Source: Climacteris rufus (Eukaryota; Chordata; Aves; Passeriformes; Climacteridae). From it: a stretch of DNA of 64,000 nt. Positions 1 to 13,640 of the stretch are shown here, in pieces; the first letter of the stretch is position 1; each line of letters begins with the position of its first letter. A program made the translations under genes and the position numbers. Location: the NCBI GenBank assembly GCA_013398175.1, contig VZRZ01003109.1:983898-1047897 (forward strand), written 5' to 3'. Below the pieces are notes generated by a model that was given only the letters and a program-made list of their open reading frames with translations, was not told the DNA's origin and did not search any database.

Positions 1-3000
1 ACCCAAGTCCTAACCCTGTTTTGGTTCATGTCACCATTCATTTTTCCCTTGGTTTTGTGGGTACACATTTTTGTGGGGTTGTTACAGCAAAGTGTCACTC
101 AAAGACAGGAACAAACAGGGAACTTCTAAGATGCTGAAGGAGATGGAGATTATCTAAAGCAGATTTATTCATGGAGACATACTCTAAAGTACAGAGAGAA
201 GAATCATTTATGTGTAAATCACTGACTCATATAGTTTGCGTATATAAGTTGAACTAAATATTATGAATCACGAGTCCTGAAGTGCAAGTCCCCTCACACT
301 CAGAATAACAACTCTCAATATTCCAGTCCTAGAATTAATATGGCATCAGTTTTTATGCAAGTCTCATAAAACATCAGAAGTCTTTTAAAATAACACTGAT
401 GGGGCAAAGTGTCTCATTTTTTTTTAACCATGGCATTTTTAGAGGGTTGTTGGACTACAGTATTTTAGACAGTTATTGGAACAGAGCTGGGCTCATGCTG
501 CTGCAGTTGGCAGATGTCAGGTATCTAGTGGAGCTCTTCACCCCTTGGGTTTGGGGCCCCTGATAAATTGTGCTTGAAATTAGCCTAGGTAGGAGGCACA
601 CTTTCAAGAGGATAGATAGCTGAGCTGCAAGAGCAAGCTGATAATCCCTTTTCCATGTTGTAGATTTAGCATGGTGGCTTAGAAAGTTCTTATTTTGTAC
701 TCCTATATACTTCCACCTTTTGGTCTCTGCAGGACACTTTTTGGCACTGATGTGACACGGGCCTTGTCCGGGGTGGTCACGCCCTGTGTCTGCCCACGCT
801 TTTGAAAAGAGCATCCACTTCTGCTACAGCCTCAATTTCTCTTGTGCAAACAGGCACAGGACCAGCAACAAAGGGCAGAGAGTCATTACCTCCTACCACG
901 TGGAAATGATTAAAGAAATAATCATGATCTGCACTGCCCAAGTTATGGCTCTTCACTTCCCAGATGAGTTAAATTAGTACAATCGCAGCCTGATTAAACC
1001 ACAGCTCTTGCATCTTAATTTCCTTCTGGTGTATCTGGTTCAATCAGGCTCCTTCCAATAGATTCACATTTCCATTTAGAGTATCACACCAGCCTTGCAG
1101 ATCAAAGCGGACATTTGTCAGAGTCCTTTTCAATGAATAGTTACATTATAATGGAGCTCTCAAAAACTAATTTAGGATACAGCAGCCTACCTAGATCTTG
1201 TTTTCATAGCAAGTTGCTTTTAAATAAATGTCTGATAATGCTAAGAAAATGAAAATTGAATTTGCATAAGATGATTTTTTTTTCCTAAGTCTGCTAAATA
1301 TATGTAGAAATATATTATCTGAGGGATATGAGGGAATTGGACAAACAAAAAGGTCTCTTCTATCTATAAAGATGTGTGGTGGTAACCAATTTAGGAGAAA
1401 TTATATGTAGTGCTATGTACTTACTGATGGAAACTTAAGAACACAAGTCAATGATAAAATCACAATTAAACTCTTAGATTATTTTTCAGGGAAATGTAAT
1501 TTTATTAAGTAGGTTTTAATTTCCACGCTGCTTAAGCATGTGACAAAAAAAAAATTGATGATGTAGAATTAGTCTAGAAGAGTATAGAAATGCTTTACTA
1601 GGGCCTTGACTACTTCATTTTGTAGGAGTGTTGAGCATCTTTTATGAGAAAAAGCCACAAAGTTTTGATTTGGGGGATTATTTATTAGTGTGAGAGAGAT
1701 ATGTAGCACAAATATCTTGGGTGTTTAATAGTATGAATAAAAACATGTAAGACACATTACTACAGCCATGATTCAAAATTTGTTTCATTAGTTTGCTCCT
1801 CGGATACAATGGGGTTGAACCAGAACTTTGCAAGAATTATTAGTCTACTGTAAAATCTTGGTAAAAATGATAAATCTCTGATAGAAGAATATTCAAATTC
1901 TACTGTGATTAGTTTAGTTCTGAAACAAGCAGAAAAGGATGCTCCAGGATAAGAGAAAAGTATAATTAAGTTGCACAGATTTAACATATTAATTACAAGC
2001 TATTCACAATGATTTACCTATACCAAAGCTAGGGGCTTACAGAATTGTTAGAAAATGCATTGCTGTTGTTATTTTTACTACTACCAAAAAAATCTGAAAT
2101 ATTCTGCATATGCTCTTGAGGGGTTCTAAGTTTTCTATTACATTTTTATTTCTTATTTCAAAATTAGGGTAAGATTTAACAAATAAAAATACATAACTAG
2201 CAACTAACAATCAGTTAGTTTTTGCCATCACTGTACCATTACTTCCTTCTCTGAATTCTAGCTGATCTTTTCTGTTCCATTCTAACCGGCAAGCAAATTG
2301 TTAAAGAATAGAAACTGGACAGCTAAAATTAGATATTCAATGTTAGAGGTCAAGTTTGCTATATGCCATCAGTGTATGCTGCTCACATGGTGACAATGGC
2401 TTTGTTATTTATGTACTTCAAATGTAAAGCTGACACATTCCAGACAGTTATATAATGGGTCATGTCCAATTTGCAGTTTCATCCCATTTTAGGGATTTGT
2501 AAGTTGGAAGGTTTAAGAGTTCTCAATAATATCCATGGTGTTAATTTTTTTTTTGTGTGTGTTCAGGTCTGACCTCATGCTATTCTAATATTTTTATTCA
2601 CTCTAATGAAGGAAACAAATGTTTCCTTTTTGTCTTAATTTGTTAAGTTGAAGATCCCACAGCTTTTTACTATGAGGAGGAAACTCAGTTTCATTCCTAA
2701 TAAATAATATAAGAAATTCAAGACCATCACTGTGATCCAGACAAACCTTTGAACAGAAACATTATACATAATATTTTAAAAAATTATACCAAATTCAGCA
2801 GAAGAAACCAGAATTTCCACAGTCCATTCAGATCATCTGATCAAGGCAAGTCACTTGACAGGCAATTTGTCCCTCTGTATTCCTGACTTGTGTCAGACCA
2901 GCAAAGCTCAGGGACATCCAGAATTTAGTAGAAACAGAGGTCATTCCCAAAAGTATAGCACATGCTATTTTCAGGCCACTTGTGTTGAAATAGAGAAAGT

Positions 3001-6000
3001 TTTCATCTCAGGTGAGTCATGAATTTAAAAGCCAGCTAATATGTCAGATAGGATCTGTGAAGTTTGTCTCTACTTACAGGGGTAGAAGCATTTGCTTGGG
3101 GTTATGGCCAGGTAGAGAACATTACTGAGATGATCTGAAGATACTCTTTGCCTTTGGCAGCAGTCCACACCTTGCCTCTCACCTAATATCATATTTAAAA
3201 ATAAGCAGACTTGGCAAGAATCTTATAATAAATTGTTTATCGTGGTCAAAGTGGCCTCTGGTGCAATATCCTCCAAGACACATCAATAAATAACTCTACA
3301 ATACAACCACAAGTCTTAAAGGGTAATAACATTTGATGACAACTAACCATGTCATATTTGACAAGGACTGCCTTAGGTCAAGCTCTTTGCCTATGATATG
3401 TAAAGTATTGAATAATTCAGCTAATCATACTCATACCTTTATATTCAAGTTCAAGTAATGAAGTAATTCTGTCCTGAACTAATTGAGTTTTCATTGGACC
3501 ATTCTTCAGGTAAGAACAGTTTTCAGAATAAAATTGGAACATGCATCTTTTGTGAACTCCAGTGGCTTCCTTTTAATAGAAAGAGAAGGAACTAATGGTG
3601 GGTGAGGCACTTTTTGTTTGCCAGTAGTTATATCCATGAGAACAGCTTTCCCTAAGTATTAATGCTGGATACCATAGCATATTGCATATTTCATATTTTT
3701 TTCATAAGTAGCCTTGTAGACTATGTGTTTATGGGATGCTGAAAAAAATCTATTGCTTGCCTGGAAGAAATCTGAGGATTTGACTCACAGATACAGTCCC
3801 AATACACCAGGGAGACTACTAGACATTAAGAACAAGATGATGAAAGTATGTTGAAGCACTACCCTGCATAGAATTATTTTTAATCATATCTATGTTGTCA
3901 ACAAAAATTTCCCCTGACCTTTGTCTCTCACATATACCTAAATTAATAATTTAATGTTCACTGATATTAGTATTGGCATCACTGTAACGATTACTCCTTC
4001 TGCAATCAGGGCACAGACCAAGGTCTTCCAAAGTGATTGGTAAAGTATATTTTGTGATTTCAAGAACATTTTAGGAGATCTGTCCATCAGATGGTAAAAC
4101 TCTTGAGAAGCATGGCTGTATGAAAGATTATTAAATTAAGCATCCAAAGCAGTACTCACAATTATAACTCCTTTTAAAAAAGAATCTTGACCCCCATGTG
4201 ACTGCAGGGTAGATATCACAGCTGAAAATGGGTTACAAATGTGAAGTTCCTGATCCTCTTGAGAAATCCACAAGGTAAGAAGCAGTGGCACTCAACTTTA
4301 CAGGGCAATTTTGCTGTGTACATATTCATGTACAATACTGAATTGATAATGACACTCTCTTTGCATATCATTACTCATGATGCAAAAGCCACAGGGAAAA
4401 ATGTATAGCCATAAGGATGAAGTTCCCAAGTGTTTTACTTTTGCAGCATAAGTGGCATTTCTGCAGATTCAAAAGGGATTATTCTTGAGTTATTTTAGTG
4501 CATCAACAGCATTAGAGCTGAGGGTCGAACACAAACCAAAGGAGTAAATGTACATTCCAGTATTTACACAAACATAAAACCATAAACTTAATCCTAAATT
4601 CAGTTTCAATTATAAAGTATTTAATAACTAACTGGTATTCCTACATGTGTCCAAGCTTACATACACTAAAAGTCTATAAATTTGCCATTCCCTTAAAACA
4701 GTATCTCACCCTGTAAGAACATCTGAGCTGTGCAAGAAAAAAGAGTTTCTGTTTTCAAATCTTACGAGCTGGCATAAACTACTAAATTAATATTCAGATG
4801 CTATATGTATTATACATGACAAGAGATAATATGGTGTTATTAATACATAATAAGTATCATACATTAGGAATGTAATGAAGATGCAGTCTCTGACTTTAAA
4901 CCAATTATATAATTTCACTGTTTTATGTCATGAAATTTGCCCACATTTTCTAAAGGGTTCAAAAGGAATAGAATCAATACTTGGATATTTTGTTTTGTAG
5001 ATCTGATCAAAATGTTGCCAGTCTTTCCTGTGAGTCTCAGTAGTATTTTCTAACTGCAATCAGAGAGATAGATGAATATATTGTGAACTCATCTTTGCCT
5101 TTAACAGAAGGATGTTTTTGCAAAAAAAGAAAATTGAATGTGGGACTGTACCTGCAGCCCAGAAGGTCTGAAAGGCAGAAGGTGAATTCAAAGCTACACA
5201 CAGTGTCTTATGGAAGCCTTATTCCTGCAATTTCTGTGCTTGAGAATGGCAGTATTGTGGATGAAAGAGAATACCTTCTTTCCTCACTTATTGTTCCTTG
5301 AGTATACTTTTCAATATTTTCTTTCATTAACCTTTAATTAAGATTTTAAGGCTCTGTAACTCATTGGAGCAGCTCGATTCCAACAGTAGGTAAATATTAA
5401 TATTATTCATCACTGTCATTCAAACCCCATATTATTTCCTACCTCTGTTGGTGTACATATCAAAAAAAGCATCCAATTGAAAGTGTTATATTTAACTAAC
5501 AAACGAGTTTGCCTGTGGTAGTTCAAGCTAAATGTTGAGAAGAGGATTTATCAAGTCTACTACATTGAAAAGTTGCTGGAAAGGGAGATGCTGCTTGAAA
5601 CAAGACCAAGAACAAAAATGTGTGATGGGCTACAGTTGCCGTTAATAATTATTTTTACGACTGTACGTCGGCACACCACCCAGTTATAAGCACAGTCATA
5701 ATGCCATGACAGCTGTTAGGAGCAGCAATATCTCAGACTGTCTGGGAACTTTACCTTGAAAGATTCCAAATAGGCAATGAATGTCACAGACTACAGAACA
5801 GACTCTTGGAACAGAATGTGTCCCCTAGTTGGCTTGCATGGAGGGAGTGTTTAGAGAAGAGAACCTCTGCCTAGCCCAGAGGTAAGAGTTAATCCAGAAA
5901 CTGCTTCCCCCAGGCTGTGGCAGCCCTGCACAGCTCCACACCGTGCTCAACATGGAGTGGTGCCTCAGACAGCAGGGCAGGGCCCACGCCTCCTTCTTTT

Positions 6001-7061
6001 GGGAAATGTGCCACCTTTTCTTTAGGGCTTACAGGCAATTTCAGGTGCTAGAATGAATGTTTAAGCTGTGTGACTGTAATTTTTTGACCGACACAGTAGT
6101 GTTCGTACTTATATTGAGTTCCTTGGTTTTCTCTCTCACACACAGAGGAAAGACAAAGCATTCCCTAACAGTTCCCAGTTCCATAAATGTTCCCTTGCAT
6201 CAGGACAGAGCAGCACTATTGATCAGAAGGAGGAAGGAAATGTAACAAACAACCAGGACATGATGTACTGGTCTTGGTCTAATGTATTGTTAGGCTTTTC
6301 CAAACTAACATGATCACCAAAACTTAAACCTGATCCACTTTCTCTGTTATATGTGAATCAAATCATCTGGTTGTGGTGTTTTGTACACTGGAAGCCTCTG
6401 TTGGAGCTCCAAAACCAGTAACTGCCTTATTTCAGTTTATGCACAACTTGGGATGAAGGCAGCTGAAAATACACCACATGCTAAAATGCCTTTTTTTCTT
6501 TCTTTCTTTGGGTAGGGGAGGAGACATTTTCCTTCAGCCATGGGCTGCAGCAACTCTGTTGGAACAGTCTGGCACTAGTGGGAAGTGAGAGTGGAAAATG
6601 AGAGAGAACTTTGCAAAGCGTCTCCATTCCCATGGCAAAGAAACCCAGGGCATTTTCTGTCACTGAACCAAACTTCTGTACCTCCTTCTGTACCTACTGC
6701 CTAAGATTCTGAGGAAAAAAGTTTATAAATAAAACCTGTACTAAGCAAAGGAATCTTCATCTGATGCTGGAAATATCTGAGATGCTGCCAAGCTATAGAA
6801 AAAGAAACATGGTAATTTAAAAGAAGCTATACAAGGAGTATGGTGTGATTCAGAAGCCTCTTGTAAATCAAAGGTCTCACTCTTCTGAATAGATGACTTT
6901 CATTAATTTTTTTCTACATGATTTTAAAATGAATGAGTCAGCCTATTATGATCAAACAAGGGAAAGAAGATACTGTATGTTTAACTTTCTCTTCTATATG
7001 TGCAGTTATTAATCCAGTGCAAAAAATAAAATCTTCACATAATCTACTTGAGACACACACC
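1..7061. other. Non-coding AT-rich stretch, nothing annotatable
   Basis: Six-frame reading gives only short open frames (longest 113 codons, minus strand, 473-814) that resemble no protein I know and lack convincing flanking splice sites. No tRNA- or rRNA-like sequence, no clear transposon end and no long microsatellite was seen. The base composition and frequent stops fit intergenic or intronic vertebrate DNA. Decayed old repeats could be present but cannot be recognised by eye. Confidence 0.6.
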
Positions 7062-7146
7062 ATTAGACAACACTATGTTTTGAATTATTAGACATTATTC
7101 AATTAGACAATATTCTATTATCAGACAACACCATGTTTTGAATTTT
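7062..7146. repeat. Imperfect direct duplication, period about 58 bp
   Basis: A segment of about 27 bp containing the core AGACAACAC-ATGTTTTGAAT occurs at 7062 and again at 7120 with few mismatches. A third partial AATTAGACAAT sits between them. This looks like a local tandem duplication, not a dispersed element. Confidence 0.6.
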
Positions 7147-7640
7147 TTTTTTTTTACTTTTGATTTAAAATTTTAGCAGAAATATTTTGAATAACGGAAT
7201 CGATGAAATTTTAACTCATTCCTGGAAAGCTGTTGTCTTGCATAGGTATAGAAATTATTTTGAAAGAATGTTAGTATCTGGGTACACTAAAACTTCTCTT
7301 TTAATGAACATTTCAATGGCCCTCAATAGAGTCTATCCACTGAACAGAGTTAAACAGTTCTAGTATCTGCTTTTCCCTCTATTTGGGGAAATGGATGCCT
7401 GGGGACAGCTCCTGTCAAGGGAAATAAACCTCACCAGCCAGATAAAAGTGGGCAAGCAGGAAGCACATTAAAACTAGCATCTTGCACTGTGAAAGGAAAG
7501 TGATAAGAGCTGATCCTCGCATTCTATGGCAGATGATATGCCTGTAAACGAGCATTTGGTTAATAGTACCTTATCTCCAGAGAACCTGTCTGGACAATAT
7601 GATTGCAGGGTTTTTTGCGTTATAGGAGTGTTATTTTCTG

Positions 7641-7690
7641 TTAAAAAAAAAAAAAAACAAAACCCAAACAAACAAACAAACCAAAAAACC
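7641..7690. repeat. Simple A-rich / (CAAA)n repeat
   Basis: A run of 14 A is followed by A/C-rich sequence that includes three tandem CAAA units and CCAAAAAACCC. It is low-complexity DNA. The open frames that run through it on both strands are products of this composition. Confidence 0.8.
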
Positions 7691-10059
7691 CAAATACACA
7701 AACAGTTTTCTGCATTGGCAGAGTTTGAGCTACTCTTATGAAGAAGGCTGGCATCTTTGCATTTAAACAGTGGTTTCATTTGTGAAGGCTTGCATATACA
7801 GGAGTTATTTCTCCTTCAGGCAAACTCCACCAACTTGGATGTATCCTTGCTGTTGGAAGCCTAGCTGGGTGCTCTGGGAACTCAGGGATGCTCAGCATCA
7901 TTCCTCTCAGTGTGGAGGCAGACCACAGCCATGATTTCTGAACAGCCAACAGTGTTTAAATGGTAAGAAATTCTCACACCACACTGCACGTGCCCAAAGA
8001 GCTACCTGTGTCCCTGTCAGCTGTGCAGCTATTTTTACCTTGGCACCTTTTGAATACAAAGCTATAGAAATGACGTATCCAAAGAAAGGTGTGCCACTGC
8101 CAATTTTTGGAGGAATAATTGATGTCTGTTGTAGTTTCAGCTGCTGAGGCTCTGTACTCTGAGCCAAGGCAGAGTGCTTCCTGATCCCTCACTGTGGGAG
8201 CCCCACTGACAGCCTGCTGCTTCAGCTCAGCAGGACCCCGTCTGTGGGGTTTATTCTGAAGTTTCTGAGTGATTGGATTCATAACCCCTCTGAAAACTTC
8301 CTGGAAAACTAGATTTTATAGCACATAATATATCTAAGAAATAGGCTGTTGGGAATGCACTTAGCATTGTAAATTAAAGGGGTTTGCAATTTTGTGAACA
8401 GTACCACATGACATTTTAAAACCATGTCTGGCTTAAGTTTGCCTGAGTTTTCCTCTTAGCCCTTTAAAAAACACTTCTAATGTCTAGGCACTGAATAGTG
8501 AAGTCAGACGACCAACAGCAACCTTCTCTATTGCTGAAATGAACCAAAAGGACATAATATATGACTAGTCAGGGTGTCTGGCTTTTAAACTGGTACCAAC
8601 AAGAATTATTCTTGTCCCTTTGGAGGGACAGATAACATCATAGCTGAGATTTGTAAATCTATCCCCTGCTCATCTCTCACTGCAATTTGTGCTGCTCTGG
8701 TTTTCTGTCTAGACCCTTCTGAGCAGAGTCCAACTTGTTGAGCATTACTCAGTTAATGTCATCCCTGGCTCTCTGGACTTTGTTTTATCTTGAAACCTGA
8801 GTGAAAAAGTAGACAGTGTGAGCTAACCTATACTTATCAAGGCTGACAAAGCAAGAGGAAATTCTGTTGAAGGAAGACATGGAAATTTAGCATGCAGATG
8901 ACAGACAGAAGATATATTAAATTCCCAGGGTTGTGTGGCCAGTGATGTCTCTCTTTCTCTGACAGACTCCCATTTGTTATTTTGCTTGTTGCCCTTTTGA
9001 TGGCAATTTGCTTCTTCACATTGGTCATTCTCAGGCCCTCTGATGACAGGCACATGAGAACAGGCATGCAGAATATTTTTCTTAGACTTTCTGGGCTCCT
9101 GAGCACTTCCCAAGGAGAAAAGAGTAATGAGAATTTAGCCTTGGTTTGTTTTTTTTTTTTTTCCTTCTGAAAATACTGCTTGAATAACATGAGGAGGAAA
9201 ACCAAGTGGCTTCTTGTAATTTCACACACTCGCATATGTGCACGCAGACGCACACACAAACCCTCACAGAAGTAAGAGAGATATGCCTGCAGGGTTCAGG
9301 CTGAGCTGAAGAACAAACTGTTTTAATGAATATTTTGATCAATCTTGCCAAATTGATTTAGAGTGTGAGTACAGTCTGGGAATTTTTCTCATTAGTAGTG
9401 AACTTCATGTTAGAGGAACATGGAGTGGTGAGCTCATTAGTATCAGCCTGCCTGTGTCTGAAGGCGTACACGATGACAGGATGACACAAGTGACAAGAGA
9501 CAGGGCTGTGGTGCTGCATGTTAAAAATATCACTTGCAGGGCAGCTCTGAAATATTAATTTTACTAACATAGTTCTTACAATCAGTTACCAAGAATTAAT
9601 AGAAGAATGAGTTGAGTTGAAAGCGTTTCCCTAAAAGGAAATCTGCTGGCTCCTTCGGTGAAAAGTGAAACAAATACTGGAACATCTGCCTTGGATTAAC
9701 AGCTTGTTTGCTTCAAGAAGAGGAACATGCAGCAGATCTGTTACATGGGAAAACACAGCTATTTCCCTGTACTGAACAGAAACACACACAAGATTTCCAG
9801 ACAGGCTTTACCTGCAACAAACTTGTGCTAGCAAAACACTGCTGTGAAGAAATCAATGAATAAAAATAAAAGCAATGTCAGAAGCACAGATGAAACAGGC
9901 AGATCTGTGATGCCATAATGAACTGGCAGCCTACCTTGTCTGCCCTTGGCTGTAGTCAAAGCATGGCAGCAGCCCCAAAGAGCCCTGGAGAGGCCACAAC
10001 GCAATAACCTGCCAGCTGAAAACTTTCCCTCCTAACCCCTGTGAGTTAGTGGTTGCCTT
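7691..10059. other. Non-coding stretch with small simple repeats
   Basis: No gene is supported. The stretch holds a run of 14 T at 9149-9162 and a short CA/CG-rich alternating purine-pyrimidine tract at about 9225-9262. A perfect 17-nt palindrome lies at 8599-8615. Overlapping minus-strand frames of up to 140 codons (8837-9259) cross the T run and the CA tract and have no recognisable domain. Confidence 0.55.
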
Positions 10060-10320
10060 ATGGCCTGAAGTATTGGACTTTATGTCCTCTATAAAAGCAC
10101 TTTATGCTCTCTAATGTAATGTGGTAGCTTCTGATTGTATATAAAAATGTCCACTCTTTCTAAATCCTGCTACATTCTTGACCTCAGTGCTACCCTATGG
10201 CAGCAAGTTCCAAAGGTTAATTATAAGTTTTGTAAAAACGTCTTAATACATTTTAAATCTGTTGCTTTTTAGTACTTTTGAATACCCTTTTCTTCTGCAG
10301 GAAAATTTATACAGAAGTAT
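10060..10320 (+). repeat. Ancient amniote interspersed repeat fragment, LINE/CR1-like
   Basis: From about 10160 the sequence follows the order of a repeat common in reptile and bird genomes: an AAATCCTGCTA block, a CTTGACCTCA block, then CTATGGCAGCAAGTTCC, AGGTTAATTAT, and a TTTTAAATCTGTTGCTTTTTAG block. I know this order of blocks from amniote genomes and recall it as LINE-derived (CR1/L3 type), but the exact family name is uncertain. The copy is heavily diverged and its ends are fuzzy; the part before 10150 is less certain. It has no coding capacity. Confidence 0.55.
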
Positions 10321-12405
10321 AGCAGGTCTACAATATGCAATTCATTCATTTATCTCAACATTTCCCTTTTGTTATGCTTGAAATAGTCCCACATACAGTT
10401 TTTGACACAGGTAGATCAGAAATCAGTGTGTCATCCCAAGAAAGCTTTTTATTTTAACCATTTTCATCACTGACATTATACATAAAGCCTGCTCCTTGCT
10501 TGCTACATCCTAACATTTTTGTCTTCTGTTACACTAAGACACTTGAAGCAATAGTCAGGATGTTGCTTTATTTTTTTCTTTTTTTTTTGTCCTACGTAGC
10601 TATTTTGAATTTTGAATTCCAGGTGTGAGTTAATAACAGGTATGCAAAAATTATTTTAAAAAGGTTAAAGAAGTGTATTGATCTTTCTGGTCCAATATCA
10701 AAGCAGCAAACAAGGAACAGTCTTTATATTTAATGTCTGTGATGAAAATGGTTATAATACCTAGATGTACTCTTTCAGAGAAAGTTGTTTTTCTGGGATG
10801 GCAGCTTGTGGCTTTCAGCTTGTCTTTGAGGAAAGACTGAGAAATAAACCCATGTATTTTCTGATCATCTGCAATTCAAAAGTAGCTGCTGCTCAAACTC
10901 AGATTATTTGCAGGAGTATGATTTCATGCTTGAATGTTTCCTGATCTTTCTAAAAATATATTTTTTATATTTTAATAATGATTATTAATTATTGTTACTG
11001 AGTGTTCCTTGACAATTATTCTGACTTTTTTGTTTTTAACTTTAATAAAAATTTAATGATGTCACCATTTTCTGATTCCTCACTGTAAAGTAATGTTTTA
11101 TATTTTCCTTCTAACACCACCATTTTCAGTGGCTGCGGTTTCTGGCAATTATGAGGATTGGTGTCTTAGAACAGAACTTGAGCTACTGAAATTAAGGATT
11201 ATATTAGTAGCAAATGACCCAATGTAAATGGTAAGTGGTAAATATCCAAGAATCACATAAAGGGCAGTATATATAAACTGAAGGTAAACATTCCAAATGA
11301 GAAAAGAGAAGCTAGTGAATAATGCTGCATTTGAAGATTATATAGAAAAAATTGCTTTGTTTACACATCTGGAGCTATTATATTATTTCTGGGGTGAAAC
11401 AAATTAACTTGAGAAAAGCAAAATGTTTGGTAATCTCTGTTACATCTCCCTTGCCCAGCCAAGTGCACCTTAGCTTGCCCCTTCCAGAAAATAAGAGTTT
11501 TGCTTTGTGACTGGAAACAAATAAACTTGTAAATAAATACTGAGTAAACAAGGTCTGAGCCTTATATTGAGTAGGTCACTTACACAGTCTGTCCCACCAG
11601 TCTGACTCAGAAAAGCACAAGTATTTTACATGTCAACACCTCATATAGCACAGACAAGATTCAAAGATTTGCTAAGCTAAACTACTAAGAGTTTTTATTT
11701 CTCAAAGTTGCTGCTGTTACAGTTTTGAATTTTAAGGAACTGAAGGAACAGACGCTCATCCAGGATGAATGGTGTTAGCTCTGTTCTGTAAGGTTGAAGA
11801 TGTACAGGTGTCTTCTCCAATGCCCAGGCTTAACAAAACAGAAATGCGATCTGAGCAAAGACATGAAAGTTACCTCTTATGGTCCTGGAGATTACTGAAG
11901 GCAAACTGAAAAGATACTAGGCCACTGGAAAAAATCCATACATTTTAATTGATTTGTTTATGCAGCAGTGTTTGAATTACTATGCTGTGCTAACCTTCCC
12001 ATTACCCACTGCAAAGTATTGCCATTATAATTTCTACACTGCTTGGCTGAAAACCTGGTATTTAACCATCTTAGTCAGAATACTATATGATATCCAAGTA
12101 TTTTCTAACACTGAGACATGCTTAATGCTCATCTTTGTTCTTTAAAACCTAAAAGGAAAGATTTATTTGAAAGTCTTAGTTGTTATTTTCCAGTTATAAA
12201 TTTTGCCTATCTATTAAATTCAAGACACAATGTGTCACAGAAGTGAAAGTACTGTTTTGGAGAACCTTCCTAAATTTCCGTAGGTGCTAAGCAGAATCAA
12301 CAAGTCAAAAGATGTAAAAATCAGGCTAAATCCACATATTTTCTTGTTGATATGTTGCTGCATTGTAATGCTGTGCAGTTTTGCAATGTTTCACTATTCA
12401 TATTA
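10321..12405. other. Non-coding AT-rich stretch, nothing annotatable
   Basis: Only open frames below about 65 codons occur, with no recognised domain. A strongly AT-rich patch lies at about 10950-11060, with several TAATAA/ATTATT runs. No mobile-element ends were seen. Confidence 0.55.
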
Positions 12406-12540
12406 TTTATAATTGTTGGTCTATTAGCAGGTTCTGGTACAACTCCATTTCTTGTCTTCCTTCTGACAGATGACTTTTTCCCCCATAGAGAGGGTTGGTT
12501 TTTATTATTGGCTTGCATTAGACCTGTTTTAAGAGCACCA
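12406..12540 (+). pseudogene. Possible decayed exon resembling an organic-anion transporter (SLCO/OATP); speculative
   Basis: The plus frame starting at 12352 and ending at the stop at 12541 reads a hydrophobic stretch, then GLLAGSGTTP, and 8 residues later DDFFPH, then a second hydrophobic stretch with LACI. In SLCO/OATP transporters a membrane helix ends in a G-x-G-(A/T)-T-P type motif. It is followed within about a dozen residues by DD and, in the SLCO4C1/6A1 branch, a P-x-H motif before the next helix. Spacing here is two residues short, the second half is poorly conserved, and I see no clean splice acceptor or donor and no neighbouring exon. It may be a pseudogene relic, an exon of a diverged gene, or chance. 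Confidence 0.22.
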
Positions 12541-13640
12541 TAAAAAGTTATGTGTTACAGTTTTCAACAGTAAAAATTTTATGCATGCTAGAATTATTTA
12601 TGTACTGTTAATTAACATGAAACAATTTTCAATTCTTTTTTCATAGTCAAATCAGTAATTATGTTGTAAACAACTACTCATCTGCACTAATAACTTAAAC
12701 ATAACTGTATATACTTTTAATGATCAGAGATTTTTTTCATCTAATTTAATTCCCTGTGATTTTAGACACTTGCATTCAAATTCAAGCAGGTACAAGAGAA
12801 CAGACCAATAATTAACTCTGAGACAGAATCCAAATCATTAGCTTTGATTTATAACCCAAACTATCTGAGTTTAAGAACATTACATACAGAATAAATCGGT
12901 TTTTTAACAGAGCATTTCTTTTCTGTAAGAAGCATACAGGATGAATGTTTTGCCTATGTACTACTTAATGTGAAGCTATCAGTATGATTTCAGACATGCT
13001 CTGCATTCTTCTTTCATCTGTCAGCAGACTAGTTGATGTGTTTGCTCAATACAGTTATATCTTTAATCAGGGTAAAAGATATGACTTGACAGATTGTAAT
13101 TATTTTAATTGCTGTGGTAAGACAGAGAACTAAATTACAAGGGAAAATTGATTTTCAAACTTAGGTCTGTTCTAGAACTGAAATAAGATTTCAGATACCT
13201 AACAAAACTTTGAAATTTGAGGGTTATCTTTTCAGAACTACACTAACTTTTTCTAAAAAGACACATCCAATAATGAAAACCAGTTTTTATCTATGTGAAC
13301 ACTTTTAACTTTGGAAAGATTTGGTTTGCACAGACTTTTAGGGTTTCTGTTGTACAAAATCAGTGTCAAGCAGCTTGTTCAGCAGTCACACAATCTTTTC
13401 ATTCTTGTTTGTCTACCTTAAGCCGTTTCTGTTAGGAATGGACCTGTGCTCAATTGACAGTCATGTTAAAATGAAAATAATTTTGATTGCTGACATTCCT
13501 CCTTCTACCCTTCCAAGATGAACTTGTCAGAAGTAGAATTGAAAAGAGTCTTTGGGCTTTAGGTTGCAAATAATCACTATTGCACAGTGGGATTTTTAGA
13601 TAAACTTCATGTTTGTTGTAGACTGGGACATATTGGAGCC
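12541..13640. other. Non-coding AT-rich stretch, nothing annotatable
   Basis: No open frame of note and no identifiable repeat. TAATTAA-type cores occur near 12605-12660, but these are expected at this base composition. Confidence 0.55.

Noticed and set aside
8837..9259. 140-codon minus-strand open frame
   Set aside because: It runs through a T14 tract (read as a lysine block) and a CA-rich tract and has no recognisable domain; it is a chance open frame.
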